The notes under the pieces were generated by a model. The model searched no databases and had not been told where the DNA came from. It saw only the letters and a list, made by a program, of their open reading frames with translations. From Bordetella genomosp. 4 (GTDB taxonomy: Bacteria; Pseudomonadota; Gammaproteobacteria; Burkholderiales; Burkholderiaceae_B), in the NCBI RefSeq assembly GCF_002261185.1, contig NZ_NEVQ01000012.1, positions 310,001 to 374,000 on the forward strand: DNA of 64,000 nt. The letters run 5' to 3'. The stretch's first letter is position 1. Each line of letters opens with the position of its first letter. Positions 18,215 to 27,047 of the stretch are shown in pieces. The position numbers were made by a program, and so were the translations under genes.

Positions 18215-20473
18215 ATGACCAGAACATCAGGCAAAACCTCCCCTGCAAATGATGCGACCGACACGCCGGTCAAGACGGCCAAGCGTGCTGTCAGCATGGC
18301 AGCGGAAAAAGCGCCTGCCAAAGCGGCAGTGAAGGTCTCTAAAACAGCGACGAAAACCGCTGCTAAAAAAGCAGCAAAACCCGCAACCGGAGAGAAAGCG
18401 GTCAAGGCAACGCGCACGAAAAAAGCCGAAGACAAGCTGGCTGATCTGATGGGCGGCGGTGCCCGGCCCTCGAGCGGCCGTCGTCCTGGGCGTCCCGCGA
18501 AAAACGCGAACAACGACAACGACAGCTTCGACGATCCGATGGACGGCGAAGGCGAGGTCCTGCCCGATCTCAAGCCGCCCAAGCGTGGCGGCAAGCGTGG
18601 CAAGGCCGATCCCAAGGATCTGATCGCCCGCGGCCCTGTTTCGCCCGAGGAATACGAAGCCCGCCGCAATCGGCTCAAACAGCTGATCAAGCTGGGCAAG
18701 GATCGCGGCTACCTGACTTATGGCGAAATCAACGATCATCTGCCCGATGATCTGGTTGACGCCGAAGCCATCGACGGCATTATCAGCACGTTTAGCGACA
18801 TGGGGATCGCGGTCTACGATCAGGCCCCCGACGCCGAAACGCTGCTCATGAGCGAAAACGCCCCGGTTGCGTCTAACGACGACGATGTCGAGGACGAAGC
18901 CGAAGCCGCGTTGACCACGGTGGACTCCGACTTTGGCCGTACGACGGACCCGGTGCGTATGTATATGCGCGAAATGGGTTCGGTCGAACTGCTGACGCGC
19001 GAAGGCGAAATCGAAATCGCCAAACGCATCGAAGACGGCCTGAAGCACATGGTGATGGCGATCTCGGCCTGCCCGACTACCATCAACGAGATCCTCAACC
19101 ACGTCGCGCGCGTGCGTGACGGGCAAGCGCAGATCGACGAAGTCGTCGACGGCCTGGTCGATCCCGAAGACGGCGAAGAATACGCCGGCGCAGGTGTGAC
19201 GGCTGAGGAAGATGAGAGCGATGACGGCCCCGCCGGCGGTATGTCGAGCAAGCAGCTCGAAGACCTGCGCGTCAAGGCCTTGGCCAAGTTCGACGAAATC
19301 GCCAAGCAGTTCGCCACGATGCGTCAGTCGTACGAACAGGACGGCTACAAGTCCGAGGTGTACGTCAACTCCCAAGAAGCCATCTTGAACGAGATGATGG
19401 GCATCCGCTTTACCGCCAAAATGGTGGAAAAGCTGGCCGATACGCTGCGTGCTCAGGTTGAGGAAGTCCGCCAGCTCGAACGTGCCGTGCTGCACACCTG
19501 CGTGGATCGCGCAGGCATGCCGCGCAGCCACTTCATCAAAGTATTCCCGGGCCAGGAAACCAACTTGGAATGGGTGTTGACCGAAGTCGCCGCAGGCCAT
19601 CCGTATTCCGAAACGCTCGAGCGCCAAGTCCCCGCCGTCCAGGAGCTGCAGCAAAAACTGATCGACCTGCAAACGCGCGTCGTGCTGCCGCTCAAGGACC
19701 TCAAAGACGTCAACAAGCGCATGGCCACCGGCGAAGCCAAGGCTCGCAAGGCCAAGCGCGAAATGACCGAGGCCAACTTGCGTCTGGTGATCTCGATCGC
19801 CAAGAAATACACCAACCGTGGTTTGCAGTTCCTGGATCTGATCCAGGAGGGCAACATCGGCTTGATGAAGGCCGTGGACAAGTTCGAATACCGTCGTGGC
19901 TACAAGTTCTCCACGTACGCAACGTGGTGGATCCGTCAGGCCATTACGCGTTCGATCGCCGATCAGGCGCGTACCATCCGTATTCCGGTTCACATGATCG
20001 AAACGATCAACAAGATGAACCGCATCAGCCGTCAGATTCTGCAGGAAACGGGTGGCGAGCCCGATCCCGCGACGCTGGCGCAAAAGATGGACATGCCTGA
20101 GGACAAGATCCGTAAGATCCTCAAGATCGCCAAAGAACCGATCTCCATGGAAACGCCGATCGGTGACGATGATGATTCGCACCTGGGCGATTTCATCGAG
20201 GACACGGCTACGTTGGCGCCTTCCGATGCGGCTTTGCATGGTTCGATGCGCGATGTCGTCAAAGAAGTGTTAGACTCTCTGACCCCGCGTGAAGCCAAAG
20301 TTTTGCGTATGCGTTTCGGTATCGAAATGAGCACCGACCAGACTTTGGAAGAAGTGGGCAAGCAATTCGACGTTACGCGTGAGCGCATTAGGCAAATAGA
20401 GGCTAAAGCGCTGCGCAAGCTGCGCCACCCCAGTCGAGCCGACAAGCTCAAGAGCTTCCTCGAAGGGCAATAA
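18215..20473 (+). CDS. rpoD: RpoD, primary sigma factor sigma-70
   Basis: Housekeeping sigma factor of 752 residues (613 in E. coli). Region 1.2 begins near residue 240 ([20 protein letters not shown]), a non-conserved insert follows, regions 2.1-2.4 lie near residues 518-595 ([35 protein letters not shown]), and region 4 with its HTH fills residues 692-752 ([20 protein letters not shown]). The extra length is an N-terminal Lys/Ala/Thr-rich tail of about 110 residues resembling histone H1, with an AT-hook-like GRRPGRPAK. It shares its 3' end region with a tRNA gene 15 bases downstream. Confidence 0.98.
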   Translation: MTRTSGKTSPANDATDTPVKTAKRAVSMAAEKAPAKAAVKVSKTATKTAAKKAAKPATGEKAVKATRTKKAEDKLADLMGGGARPSSGRRPGRPAKNANNDNDSFDDPMDGEGEVLPDLKPPKRGGKRGKADPKDLIARGPVSPEEYEARRNRLKQLIKLGKDRGYLTYGEINDHLPDDLVDAEAIDGIISTFSDMGIAVYDQAPDAETLLMSENAPVASNDDDVEDEAEAALTTVDSDFGRTTDPVRMYMREMGSVELLTREGEIEIAKRIEDGLKHMVMAISACPTTINEILNHVARVRDGQAQIDEVVDGLVDPEDGEEYAGAGVTAEEDESDDGPAGGMSSKQLEDLRVKALAKFDEIAKQFATMRQSYEQDGYKSEVYVNSQEAILNEMMGIRFTAKMVEKLADTLRAQVEEVRQLERAVLHTCVDRAGMPRSHFIKVFPGQETNLEWVLTEVAAGHPYSETLERQVPAVQELQQKLIDLQTRVVLPLKDLKDVNKRMATGEAKARKAKREMTEANLRLVISIAKKYTNRGLQFLDLIQEGNIGLMKAVDKFEYRRGYKFSTYATWWIRQAITRSIADQARTIRIPVHMIETINKMNRISRQILQETGGEPDPATLAQKMDMPEDKIRKILKIAKEPISMETPIGDDDDSHLGDFIEDTATLAPSDAALHGSMRDVVKEVLDSLTPREAKVLRMRFGIEMSTDQTLEEVGKQFDVTRERIRQIEAKALRKLRHPSRADKLKSFLEGQ

Positions 20474-20488
20474 GCAGTCAGTTTTAAT

Positions 20489-20567
<79 letters not shown>

Positions 20568-20574
20568 AGTAAAT

Positions 20575-20612
20575 ATGCGGGTTTCCGGTTGATTCGGAAA
20601 CCCGCATTTTTT
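20575..20612 (+). terminator. Intrinsic terminator after the tRNA
   Basis: A perfect 11-bp stem GCGGGTTTCCG (20577-20587) with CGGAAACCCGC (20595-20605) is followed by ATTTTTT. It ends the rpoD/tRNA transcript. Confidence 0.93.
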
Positions 20613-20698
20613 ATGCATTGCGGATTTTCCCGTACAAGGTTCATTCCGCGTAGATGGGGTTTCGCATCCGTATCGGTCCAGGGCGTTGCTTGGAGCAA

Positions 20699-20723
20699 AA
20701 GTCATGCATATTCCTCATGACTA
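20699..20723. promoter_or_regulatory. Inverted repeat upstream of the CoA-transferase gene
   Basis: AAGTCATG (20699-20706) and CATGACTA (20716-20723) form 7-bp inverted arms 9 bases apart. The same two octamers occur upstream of the FAD oxidoreductase gene (23032-23039 and 23064-23071), suggesting one regulator for both. Confidence 0.45.
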
Positions 20724-20817
20724 AGTGAGTACGCATCGTTTTTCAGTTGAGCAGCGCATGCCGATAATTTCTAGGTATCTGAACCACTGTCGGTTTGAGA
20801 GTCCTGGAGACACAGTC

Positions 20818-22038
20818 ATGACGCAGCAAGCCCCTGTAAATACAGTCGTTAAACCGCTGACCGGAATACGCATCGTTGATTTCACTCGGGTGTTGGCAGG
20901 CCCCTATTGCGCAATGTTGCTCGCTGATCTGGGAGCTGAAGTCGTCAAGATCGAGATCCCCGGCACGGGGGATCCTTTGCGCGTACAAGGGCCGCCATAT
21001 CATGCAGGCATAGGGGTCACGTTTCTGGCTACAAACCGCAACAAGCGGTCGGTGACAGTAGACATGCAAACGCAAGAAGGTAAGGAGCTGGCTTATCAGT
21101 TATGCATGCACGCGGACGTCGTGTTGGAAAATTTCCGGCCTGACGTGATGCCGAGATTAGGCTTGGGTTACGAACGATTGTCCGCGCAGCGGCCTGAGCT
21201 GATCTACGCGTCGATATCGGGCCTGGGGGCGGACGGACCGGATCATTTGCAAGGGGCTTTTGATCTGACGATACAGGCGTTGGGGGGGTATATGAGTATC
21301 ACCGGCGAACGGGACGGTGCGCCAGTGAAGCTGGGCACTTCCGCCTTTGATATCGTAGCCGGCATGAATTGCTATGCAGCCGTGCTTGCCGCGCTGCTCC
21401 AGCGCAAGGAAACCGGGCTGGGTCAGAAAGTCGAAACCAGCCTGCTGGAAGGCGAGGTTGCCTTCCTGGCGAATGTGGCGCTGGAATATCAATTGACTGA
21501 CAAAATCCCCGGGAAATGGGGGTCGGAGCATTCACAGCTGGTGCCGTATAAAGCGTTTCAGGCTAAGGATGGTTGGCTGGTCGTGGCAGCAGGTTATCAG
21601 AATCAGTTTGCAGCCTTTCTGGGGGTGCTGGAACGAGAGGATCTGTTGGTAGATAAGCGTTACGCGAGCGAAGCCGACCGAGTCCTGAATAGGGATACGT
21701 TATACGCCACACTGGATGATGAGGTCGCAAGACATTCTGTCGAAGGTCTGCTGGGGCGGTTGGAGGCGGCCAGAGTGCCCTGCGCACCGGTCAATGATCT
21801 TTCGCAGGTATTCACTCATCGCCAGGTGAGACATCGGCAGATGCTCTGTGAGGTCGAACATCCTGGCTACGGCAAGCTGCCGCAGGTCGGAGCGGCCGCG
21901 AAGTTTTCGGCCTTTGATGTTGCTGCGCAGTGGACTGCGCCTCCTACGCTAGGCGAGCACACTAGCGAAGTGCTGGGCGAGTGGTTGGGTCTGGATGATG
22001 GCCGTATCGCGGCGCTGCGTGAGGTAGGCGCGATCTGA
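20818..22038 (+). CDS. CaiB/BaiF-type family III CoA-transferase
   Basis: A 406-residue protein of the class III CoA-transferases, which move CoA between carboxylic acids. The N-terminal core GIRIVDFTRVLAGPYCAMLL, the CoA-contact segment FLATNRNKRSVTVDM and the Asp nucleophile in AFDLTIQALGG (Asp149) are present. The ATG at 20818 is chosen for its CTGGAGA ribosome site and the family N-terminus; an upstream in-frame start (20725) would add 31 unlike residues. It probably activates an organic acid for the acyl-CoA dehydrogenase encoded nearby. The substrate is unknown. Confidence 0.85.
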   Translation: MTQQAPVNTVVKPLTGIRIVDFTRVLAGPYCAMLLADLGAEVVKIEIPGTGDPLRVQGPPYHAGIGVTFLATNRNKRSVTVDMQTQEGKELAYQLCMHADVVLENFRPDVMPRLGLGYERLSAQRPELIYASISGLGADGPDHLQGAFDLTIQALGGYMSITGERDGAPVKLGTSAFDIVAGMNCYAAVLAALLQRKETGLGQKVETSLLEGEVAFLANVALEYQLTDKIPGKWGSEHSQLVPYKAFQAKDGWLVVAAGYQNQFAAFLGVLEREDLLVDKRYASEADRVLNRDTLYATLDDEVARHSVEGLLGRLEAARVPCAPVNDLSQVFTHRQVRHRQMLCEVEHPGYGKLPQVGAAAKFSAFDVAAQWTAPPTLGEHTSEVLGEWLGLDDGRIAALREVGAI

Positions 22039-22048
22039 TGAGATCACG

Positions 22049-22951
22049 CTAGCCAGTCCGCTCGGACGCGGCTTCTTCTAGCAACCACTGACGCAAAAGT
22101 TCCAATCTCGTGTCGGAACGTTTGGCCGGTGGATAAACAAGACAGTATGCGTCTTGGCCTTCGAATGGGGACTCGAATGGTATGACGAGCCTGCGGGCTG
22201 CTATATCTTCCCTGACGAGCAGCCGTGGCAGCAGCGCGACCCCCAGGCCCGCCACGGCGGCCTGCATGATCATATAAAAGTGCTCAAAGCGGGGGCCGGC
22301 CCATGCGTTGACGGTACTGCCGCCCTTGGCGACCAGCCAATCGCTCCACCAATTTGGCCGGTGTATTTGCTGCAGCAGTGTATGCCCAGCAAGATCCGTC
22401 GGACGTTTTAGGCGAGGCTGCGAGCTTCGGTAGTCGGGCGAGCACACGAGGACCAAGTCTTCTCCGACAAGGCGATCTGACATTACGCCAGGCCAGTCGC
22501 GACGGCCAAAGTAAATCGCGGCATCTATTTTCTCTGCTTCGAAGTCAAAGGGTTTTGCTCGGGTTGCCAGGCTGACGAGCACTTGCGGATGCGCTGCGCT
22601 GAAACGGTCCAGCCTGGGAATCAGCCATTTGACGCAAAACGCTGGCGGTGTGGCAAGGGTCAGGATACCTCCGGCGCCACGGTTTGCGAGCAGATTGATC
22701 GTCGCGGTTTGCATTTGCTCGAGCGCAGAGCGGATTTCGCCGACATAGGAACGGCCGGCCTGAGTCAACTCCAGCCGCTGTTTGACGCGCTCAAAGAGCA
22801 AAACACCGAGATAGTCTTCCATGACCCGTATCTGTCGGCTCACCGCGCTTTGCGTCAGGTTGAGTTCGACTGCCGCTTTGGTGAAGCTGAGATGACGGGC
22901 CGCGGCCTCAAAGGTCCGTAGCGCAGCGAGAGAAGGAAGTTGCCAGCCCAT
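22049..22951 (-). CDS. LysR-family regulator (GcvA-like)
   Basis: A 300-residue LysR-type transcription factor. The N-terminal winged HTH (LRTFEAAARHLSFTKAAVEL, then LTQSAVSRQIRVMEDYLG) resembles the GcvA branch, and a type-2 periplasmic-fold effector domain follows. It is divergent from the FAD oxidoreductase gene (112 to 146 bases, depending on that gene's start) and convergent with the CoA-transferase gene (10-base gap), so it most likely controls this cluster. Confidence 0.9.
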   Translation of the reverse strand: MGWQLPSLAALRTFEAAARHLSFTKAAVELNLTQSAVSRQIRVMEDYLGVLLFERVKQRLELTQAGRSYVGEIRSALEQMQTATINLLANRGAGGILTLATPPAFCVKWLIPRLDRFSAAHPQVLVSLATRAKPFDFEAEKIDAAIYFGRRDWPGVMSDRLVGEDLVLVCSPDYRSSQPRLKRPTDLAGHTLLQQIHRPNWWSDWLVAKGGSTVNAWAGPRFEHFYMIMQAAVAGLGVALLPRLLVREDIAARRLVIPFESPFEGQDAYCLVYPPAKRSDTRLELLRQWLLEEAASERTG

Positions 22952-22990
22952 GATGCACGTAAGTTATACCAAAAGCTCATGATGTGACAA

Positions 22991-23010
22991 GCATACATCG
23001 CTTGTTATGC
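22991..23010. promoter_or_regulatory. Candidate LysR operator (GCATA-N10-TATGC)
   Basis: A dyad GCATA (22991-22995) and TATGC (23006-23010) lies between the divergent LysR gene and the FAD oxidoreductase gene. LysR proteins bind interrupted dyads of this size, usually described as T-N11-A; here the equivalent spacing is 12. The assignment is inference. Confidence 0.4.
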
Positions 23011-23097
23011 CTATATAAAGCGGACCAGAATAAGTCATGTTCAATTTCATCACGACAAAATTGCATGACTACAAAGGCTTTTTACGATCGGCCTGCC

Positions 23098-24762
23098 ATG
23101 AGCGATATATGGGGCGTGGCGGCATCTCTCGCCAGCCGAGTCACGGAGATGCGAACGGATGTGTTGGTCCTAGGCGGTGGCATGGCCGCATATCGTGCCG
23201 CAGTCGCCGCGCGTAATGAGGGTGTCGAAGTGGTGCTGGCCTATCGCGGGCGCGGCGCTTCACCCTATGTGATTGGCTTTAATGCCCCATTGGGACACAG
23301 CGATGACCGGGACAGTCCAGACGTCTATTTCGACGATATGGTGCGTGGTGGTTATGGTCTGAATGACAGGCGGTTGGTGAGGCGGTTGGCGCACGGCGCC
23401 GCGGACGCTTATCGCGAATTGCAGGCGTTGGGCGTGCCATTTGCTATGCAAGCAGAAGGAGGGCGTGCATTGCAGCGCCACCTGTCCGGAAACTCCTATG
23501 CGCGCTCTGTATACGTGCCTGATGGAACGGGACGTGCGGTCATCGATACCTTGATTAGGCATGCTCGAACGCTAGGGGTAGTCGAGCGAGGGGGTGAGAA
23601 GGTCATCGGATTGTTGCATGGAGATGCGGGCGTACAAGGCGCACTGTTATGGAAGCCGCACACCGAGCAGCTGACACTGGTTCGTGCGCGCACCGTGGTC
23701 GTCGCAATGGGAGGCCTGGGACAACTCTACGCAGATAGCACGTATCCCGTAGATGTTGCCGGCGATGCCTGTGCGATGGCCTATGAGGCGGGAGCGACGC
23801 TGATCGATATGGAGTTCATGCAGTTTGAACCTGTGGTAACGATATGGCCGTCACAATGCCGCGGCATGGAGATGCCAACCGCAATGCTGGGCGACGGGGC
23901 ACAGCTACGGAACGCGGCGGGTGAACGATTCATGCTCCGGTATAACCCGCCGCATGCCGAGCGCCAGATCGAGAAGGCGCGTATGGCTTTGTATATCCAA
24001 CAGGAAATCGACGAGGGTCGGGGATTGCCTGAGGGCGGCGTGTGGTTCGATGCCACGTCGTTGGATGCAGCTACACGGGAAAGCTATGTTTCCCACTGTT
24101 CGCGATTGCGTGCGGCAGGCGTCGACCCGGCGAACCAGGCTGTGATCGTGGCGCCCGCAGCGCACAGTGCGATGGGCGGCATACTCATCGACGATTGTGG
24201 ATGGACGGGCATAACGGGTCTCTATGCAGCGGGTGAAGCTTGCGGCGGCGTACACGGCGCGAGCCGTATTGCAGGGAATGGTTGCAGTGACACGCTAGTC
24301 TTTGGCGCAGTAGCGGGAAGGCATGCGGCACGCGCTGCGCGAGCGTTGGATCGTACCAATGAAGAGCCGATTAATGCCTCGCTACGAGCATTGAGCCGCT
24401 GGTGGGGCGAGCAGCAGGACGATCCTGTCCCGCTGAAGCAACATATTCGACAGACGGTAGCCGGTCATGCCGGAATCTGGCGTTGTGCCACGGGACTGAG
24501 TCAAGGTTTAACAACGTTAGAGCAGATCAACGTCAAGCTGCAAAGCATGCGTGCCAGAACCTTGGCTGGCGCGGTGGCGTTGCTGGAGACAGAGCGCATG
24601 ACCCGCTGCGCCATCATGGTCTTGGCAGCGGCGCTGCAACGTACGGAAAGCCGTGGCGCACATCAGCGTACAGACTTCCCTCAAATCGATACGCGATGGT
24701 TGACGCATCTTTCATTCGACCGATATGGGAAATTTTCCCCGCGCGAAATTCCGATTCATTGA
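23098..24762 (+). CDS. FAD-dependent oxidoreductase, fumarate reductase/succinate dehydrogenase flavoprotein type
   Basis: FAD-binding protein of the fumarate reductase/L-aspartate oxidase superfamily. The dinucleotide fold DVLVLGGGMAAYRAAVAA and the C-terminal FAD segment GLYAAGEACGGVHGASRIAG are clear. Three starts are possible (ATG at 23065, 23098, 23149; the open frame begins at 22984); 23098 is reported because 23065 lies inside a possible operator half-site, giving 554 residues. None has a strong ribosome site. It is followed by an acyl-CoA dehydrogenase gene after 21 bases, so it may oxidise a dicarboxylate-like or unsaturated acid in the same route. The substrate is unknown. Confidence 0.8.
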   Translation: MSDIWGVAASLASRVTEMRTDVLVLGGGMAAYRAAVAARNEGVEVVLAYRGRGASPYVIGFNAPLGHSDDRDSPDVYFDDMVRGGYGLNDRRLVRRLAHGAADAYRELQALGVPFAMQAEGGRALQRHLSGNSYARSVYVPDGTGRAVIDTLIRHARTLGVVERGGEKVIGLLHGDAGVQGALLWKPHTEQLTLVRARTVVVAMGGLGQLYADSTYPVDVAGDACAMAYEAGATLIDMEFMQFEPVVTIWPSQCRGMEMPTAMLGDGAQLRNAAGERFMLRYNPPHAERQIEKARMALYIQQEIDEGRGLPEGGVWFDATSLDAATRESYVSHCSRLRAAGVDPANQAVIVAPAAHSAMGGILIDDCGWTGITGLYAAGEACGGVHGASRIAGNGCSDTLVFGAVAGRHAARAARALDRTNEEPINASLRALSRWWGEQQDDPVPLKQHIRQTVAGHAGIWRCATGLSQGLTTLEQINVKLQSMRARTLAGAVALLETERMTRCAIMVLAAALQRTESRGAHQRTDFPQIDTRWLTHLSFDRYGKFSPREIPIH

Positions 24763-24783
24763 CATTCATCAGTTGGAGACATT

Positions 24784-25929
24784 GTGGACTTCGAACCTAC
24801 AGAAGAACAACGCATGGCGCTTGATGGCTGGCGCCGTTTTGTGGAAAACGAAATTGCACCTGTAGTCTTGCCTTTTCGCGATCATGCATTTTCGCCGGAC
24901 GTCGCGCATCAGTTGCTGTCGATGATGGCGCCTTATGGTGTGGGATCGGGTTGGGTCCCCGAGGAGGGCGGTGGTACAGGCTATGACTTTCTGACCAGCG
25001 GCTTGCTATTCGAGGAGTTGGCACGCGTATCGCCTGATGCAGCCGGGCTTGCATGGGTGGCCGAAGGGGCTGCGCTAAAGCTCTACGCGAATGGCTCCGC
25101 CGCATTACGTGACCGTTATCTGCCAGGAATGTTGAGCGGCGAGATCATCGGCTGTTCGGCGATCAGCGAGCCGGGTATTGGGTCCAGCGTGCGAGAAATG
25201 CGGACCCGTGCAACGCGAGACGGCAACTATTTCCGTATTTCTGGCGAAAAAATGTGGACCTCTAATGCCTCGGTCGCAGATGTCGCGATCGTCGTGGCAT
25301 GTACAGGAGAGCAGGAGTTTTCCATGTTTTTGGTTGATCGGCGCGAGCACGGATTCGAAACCAGGGAAATAGAAAAGCTCGGCCTGAATGGTTGGTCCAT
25401 GGGGCAGATGGTGTTCGATGATGTGGTGGTCCCCGCCGAGAATCTATTGGGAACGTTAGGAGCGGGATTGCGGGAAACCATGAAAGGTTTCGATCGTTCA
25501 CGTTGTTTCGTGTCCACTCTGGCTCTAGGCATCGCACAAGCATCTTTGGACAACGCAGTGTCTTACGCCGGCGAGCGGACTCAGTTCGGGAAACCTATCG
25601 CGGGGCATCAGCTCGTACAGGGATTGCTGGCCGAGATGGTGAGCGAGCTCGATGCATCCCGTTTACTGGTGTATCGGGCGCTGTCAATGATGTCGCAGGG
25701 AAAACGCTGCGAAATGGAGGCTGCCATTGCGAAGTCGTTCACCACGGAAGCCGCACAGCGCATTACATCCAAGGCCATACAGGTGCATGGCGCGTTTGGT
25801 TTGACGCGTGAGTTCCCCGTCGAGCGCCATTTCCGAAACGCACGCATGCTCACCATCCCTGACGGAACTACTCAGATCAATCAATTGATCATTGGCCGAA
25901 AGCTGACCGGCATGGATGCTTTTCACTAG
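24784..25929 (+). CDS. Acyl-CoA dehydrogenase with Asp at the usual Glu position
   Basis: A 381-residue flavoprotein that makes alpha,beta-unsaturated acyl-CoA. The ACAD signatures are present: GCSAISEPGIGSSVREMRTR with the FAD/substrate loop, RTQFGKPIAGHQ, and QVHGAFGLTREFPVERHFRN. In the C-terminal motif normally written [IY]-x-E-G-T, the sequence is IPDGTTQIN, so Asp360 replaces the catalytic Glu of medium- and short-chain enzymes. The start is GTG at 24784 with a GGAGA ribosome site. It belongs to the operon with the FAD oxidoreductase and the Bug receptor. Confidence 0.9.
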   Translation: MDFEPTEEQRMALDGWRRFVENEIAPVVLPFRDHAFSPDVAHQLLSMMAPYGVGSGWVPEEGGGTGYDFLTSGLLFEELARVSPDAAGLAWVAEGAALKLYANGSAALRDRYLPGMLSGEIIGCSAISEPGIGSSVREMRTRATRDGNYFRISGEKMWTSNASVADVAIVVACTGEQEFSMFLVDRREHGFETREIEKLGLNGWSMGQMVFDDVVVPAENLLGTLGAGLRETMKGFDRSRCFVSTLALGIAQASLDNAVSYAGERTQFGKPIAGHQLVQGLLAEMVSELDASRLLVYRALSMMSQGKRCEMEAAIAKSFTTEAAQRITSKAIQVHGAFGLTREFPVERHFRNARMLTIPDGTTQINQLIIGRKLTGMDAFH

Positions 25930-25965
25930 CTACTGATAAATAACGTACTGGAGGAGTCGATAACT

Positions 25966-26925
25966 ATGAAAAAAACTTTGATCATGGGCGCGTTAGGCGT
26001 CCTCATGAGTTTCCCTGTCATGGCCGCGTCGTGGCCGACCGAAAAACCCATTCGCATTGTGCATGGCTTTTCTGCGGCAGCAGCGACTCAGATGCTGGCT
26101 CAGGACATAGCGGAGCAACTGCATGCGAAGGTCGGTGCGACGGTATATGTGGAGCCACGGCCAGGGGCGGGGGGGAACATCGGCGCCGACGTCGTCGCGA
26201 AATCGGCGCCGGATGGCTACACCTTGTATGTCGCCACCTCGGCGACGCAAGCGATCAATCCATTGATCTACAGGAAGCTGCCTTTCGATACGCAAAAGGA
26301 CTTTGCTCCAATTTCCATATTGGGTGACGTGCCGAATGTGCTGATCGTGAACAAGAATCTGCCGGTCAACACACTCGCCGATTTCGTGGCACTGGCGAAG
26401 TCCCAGCCCGGTAAGCTCCATTATGGATCCAGCGGAAACGGGACCTCTATGCATCTCGCTGCAGAGCAGTTCAAGATGGCCGCGGGTGTTGACATTCAGC
26501 ACGTTCCGTATCGGTCTTCCGGCACTGCCGTCACGGATCTCATGGGAGGGCAGATCGATGCGATGTTCCATCAAGTGCCGGCCGTGATCGGTATGATACA
26601 GAGTCAGAATCTGAAGGCGTTGGCGGTGACGACGCGTGAGCGCGTGGAGGCACTGCCAGATGTGCCCACTGTCGGCGAAACTTATCCGGGTTTTGAATCG
26701 ATGACCTGGTATGGCTTGTTCGCCCCGGCGGGGACGCCGGAGGCGATCGTTCAGCAGGTCAATCAGGTCGTCACGGCAGCCTTAAAAGGCGACCTCGGCA
26801 GAAAACTGCTAGCCATTGGCATTACGCCGCGCCCGTCATCTCCGGAGCAAACTGCCGCGGCTGTCTCGAGCGACTCCGCTCATTGGAAGGTGGTGGTGGA
26901 CCGTGTGGGCGTGCATCTGGATTGA
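25966..26925 (+). CDS. Bug/TctC-family periplasmic solute-binding protein
   Basis: A 319-residue receptor of the tripartite tricarboxylate transporter family. It has a signal peptide (MKKTLIMGALGVLMSFPVMAA), the family sequences PIRIVHGFSAAAATQMLAQD, VEPRPGAGGNIGADVVAKSA and the ligand-loop region LHYGSSGNGTSMHLAAEQFK. A strong ribosome site (GGAGGAG) precedes the ATG. No TctA or TctB membrane subunits lie nearby, as is usual for the many orphan Bug proteins of Bordetella-like bacteria. It probably delivers the acid processed by the upstream enzymes. Confidence 0.93.
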   Translation: MKKTLIMGALGVLMSFPVMAASWPTEKPIRIVHGFSAAAATQMLAQDIAEQLHAKVGATVYVEPRPGAGGNIGADVVAKSAPDGYTLYVATSATQAINPLIYRKLPFDTQKDFAPISILGDVPNVLIVNKNLPVNTLADFVALAKSQPGKLHYGSSGNGTSMHLAAEQFKMAAGVDIQHVPYRSSGTAVTDLMGGQIDAMFHQVPAVIGMIQSQNLKALAVTTRERVEALPDVPTVGETYPGFESMTWYGLFAPAGTPEAIVQQVNQVVTAALKGDLGRKLLAIGITPRPSSPEQTAAAVSSDSAHWKVVVDRVGVHLD

Positions 26926-26975
26926 GGCAACGTCCTCCCTATTTGGCGCATTGACCGCGTTGTGCCTTGCGTTCA

Positions 26976-27021
26976 GGGCCTCGGGAAGAAGGATGCTGTC
27001 ACACTCGAGGCCTTATTTGTT
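26976..27021 (+). terminator. Intrinsic terminator after the Bug gene
   Basis: A 7-bp stem GGCCTCG (26977-26983) with CGAGGCC (27006-27012) is followed by TTATTTGTT. It ends the + strand operon before the convergent LysR gene. Confidence 0.7.
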
Positions 27022-27047
27022 CCTTTGGAGCGATAGCGCCAACGGCA

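Noticed and set aside
18227-20239. 670-codon open frame antisense to rpoD
   Set aside because: It mirrors the codon structure of a certain gene in GC-rich DNA; its translation shows no domain and is rich in His/Asp/Val as expected for an antisense shadow.
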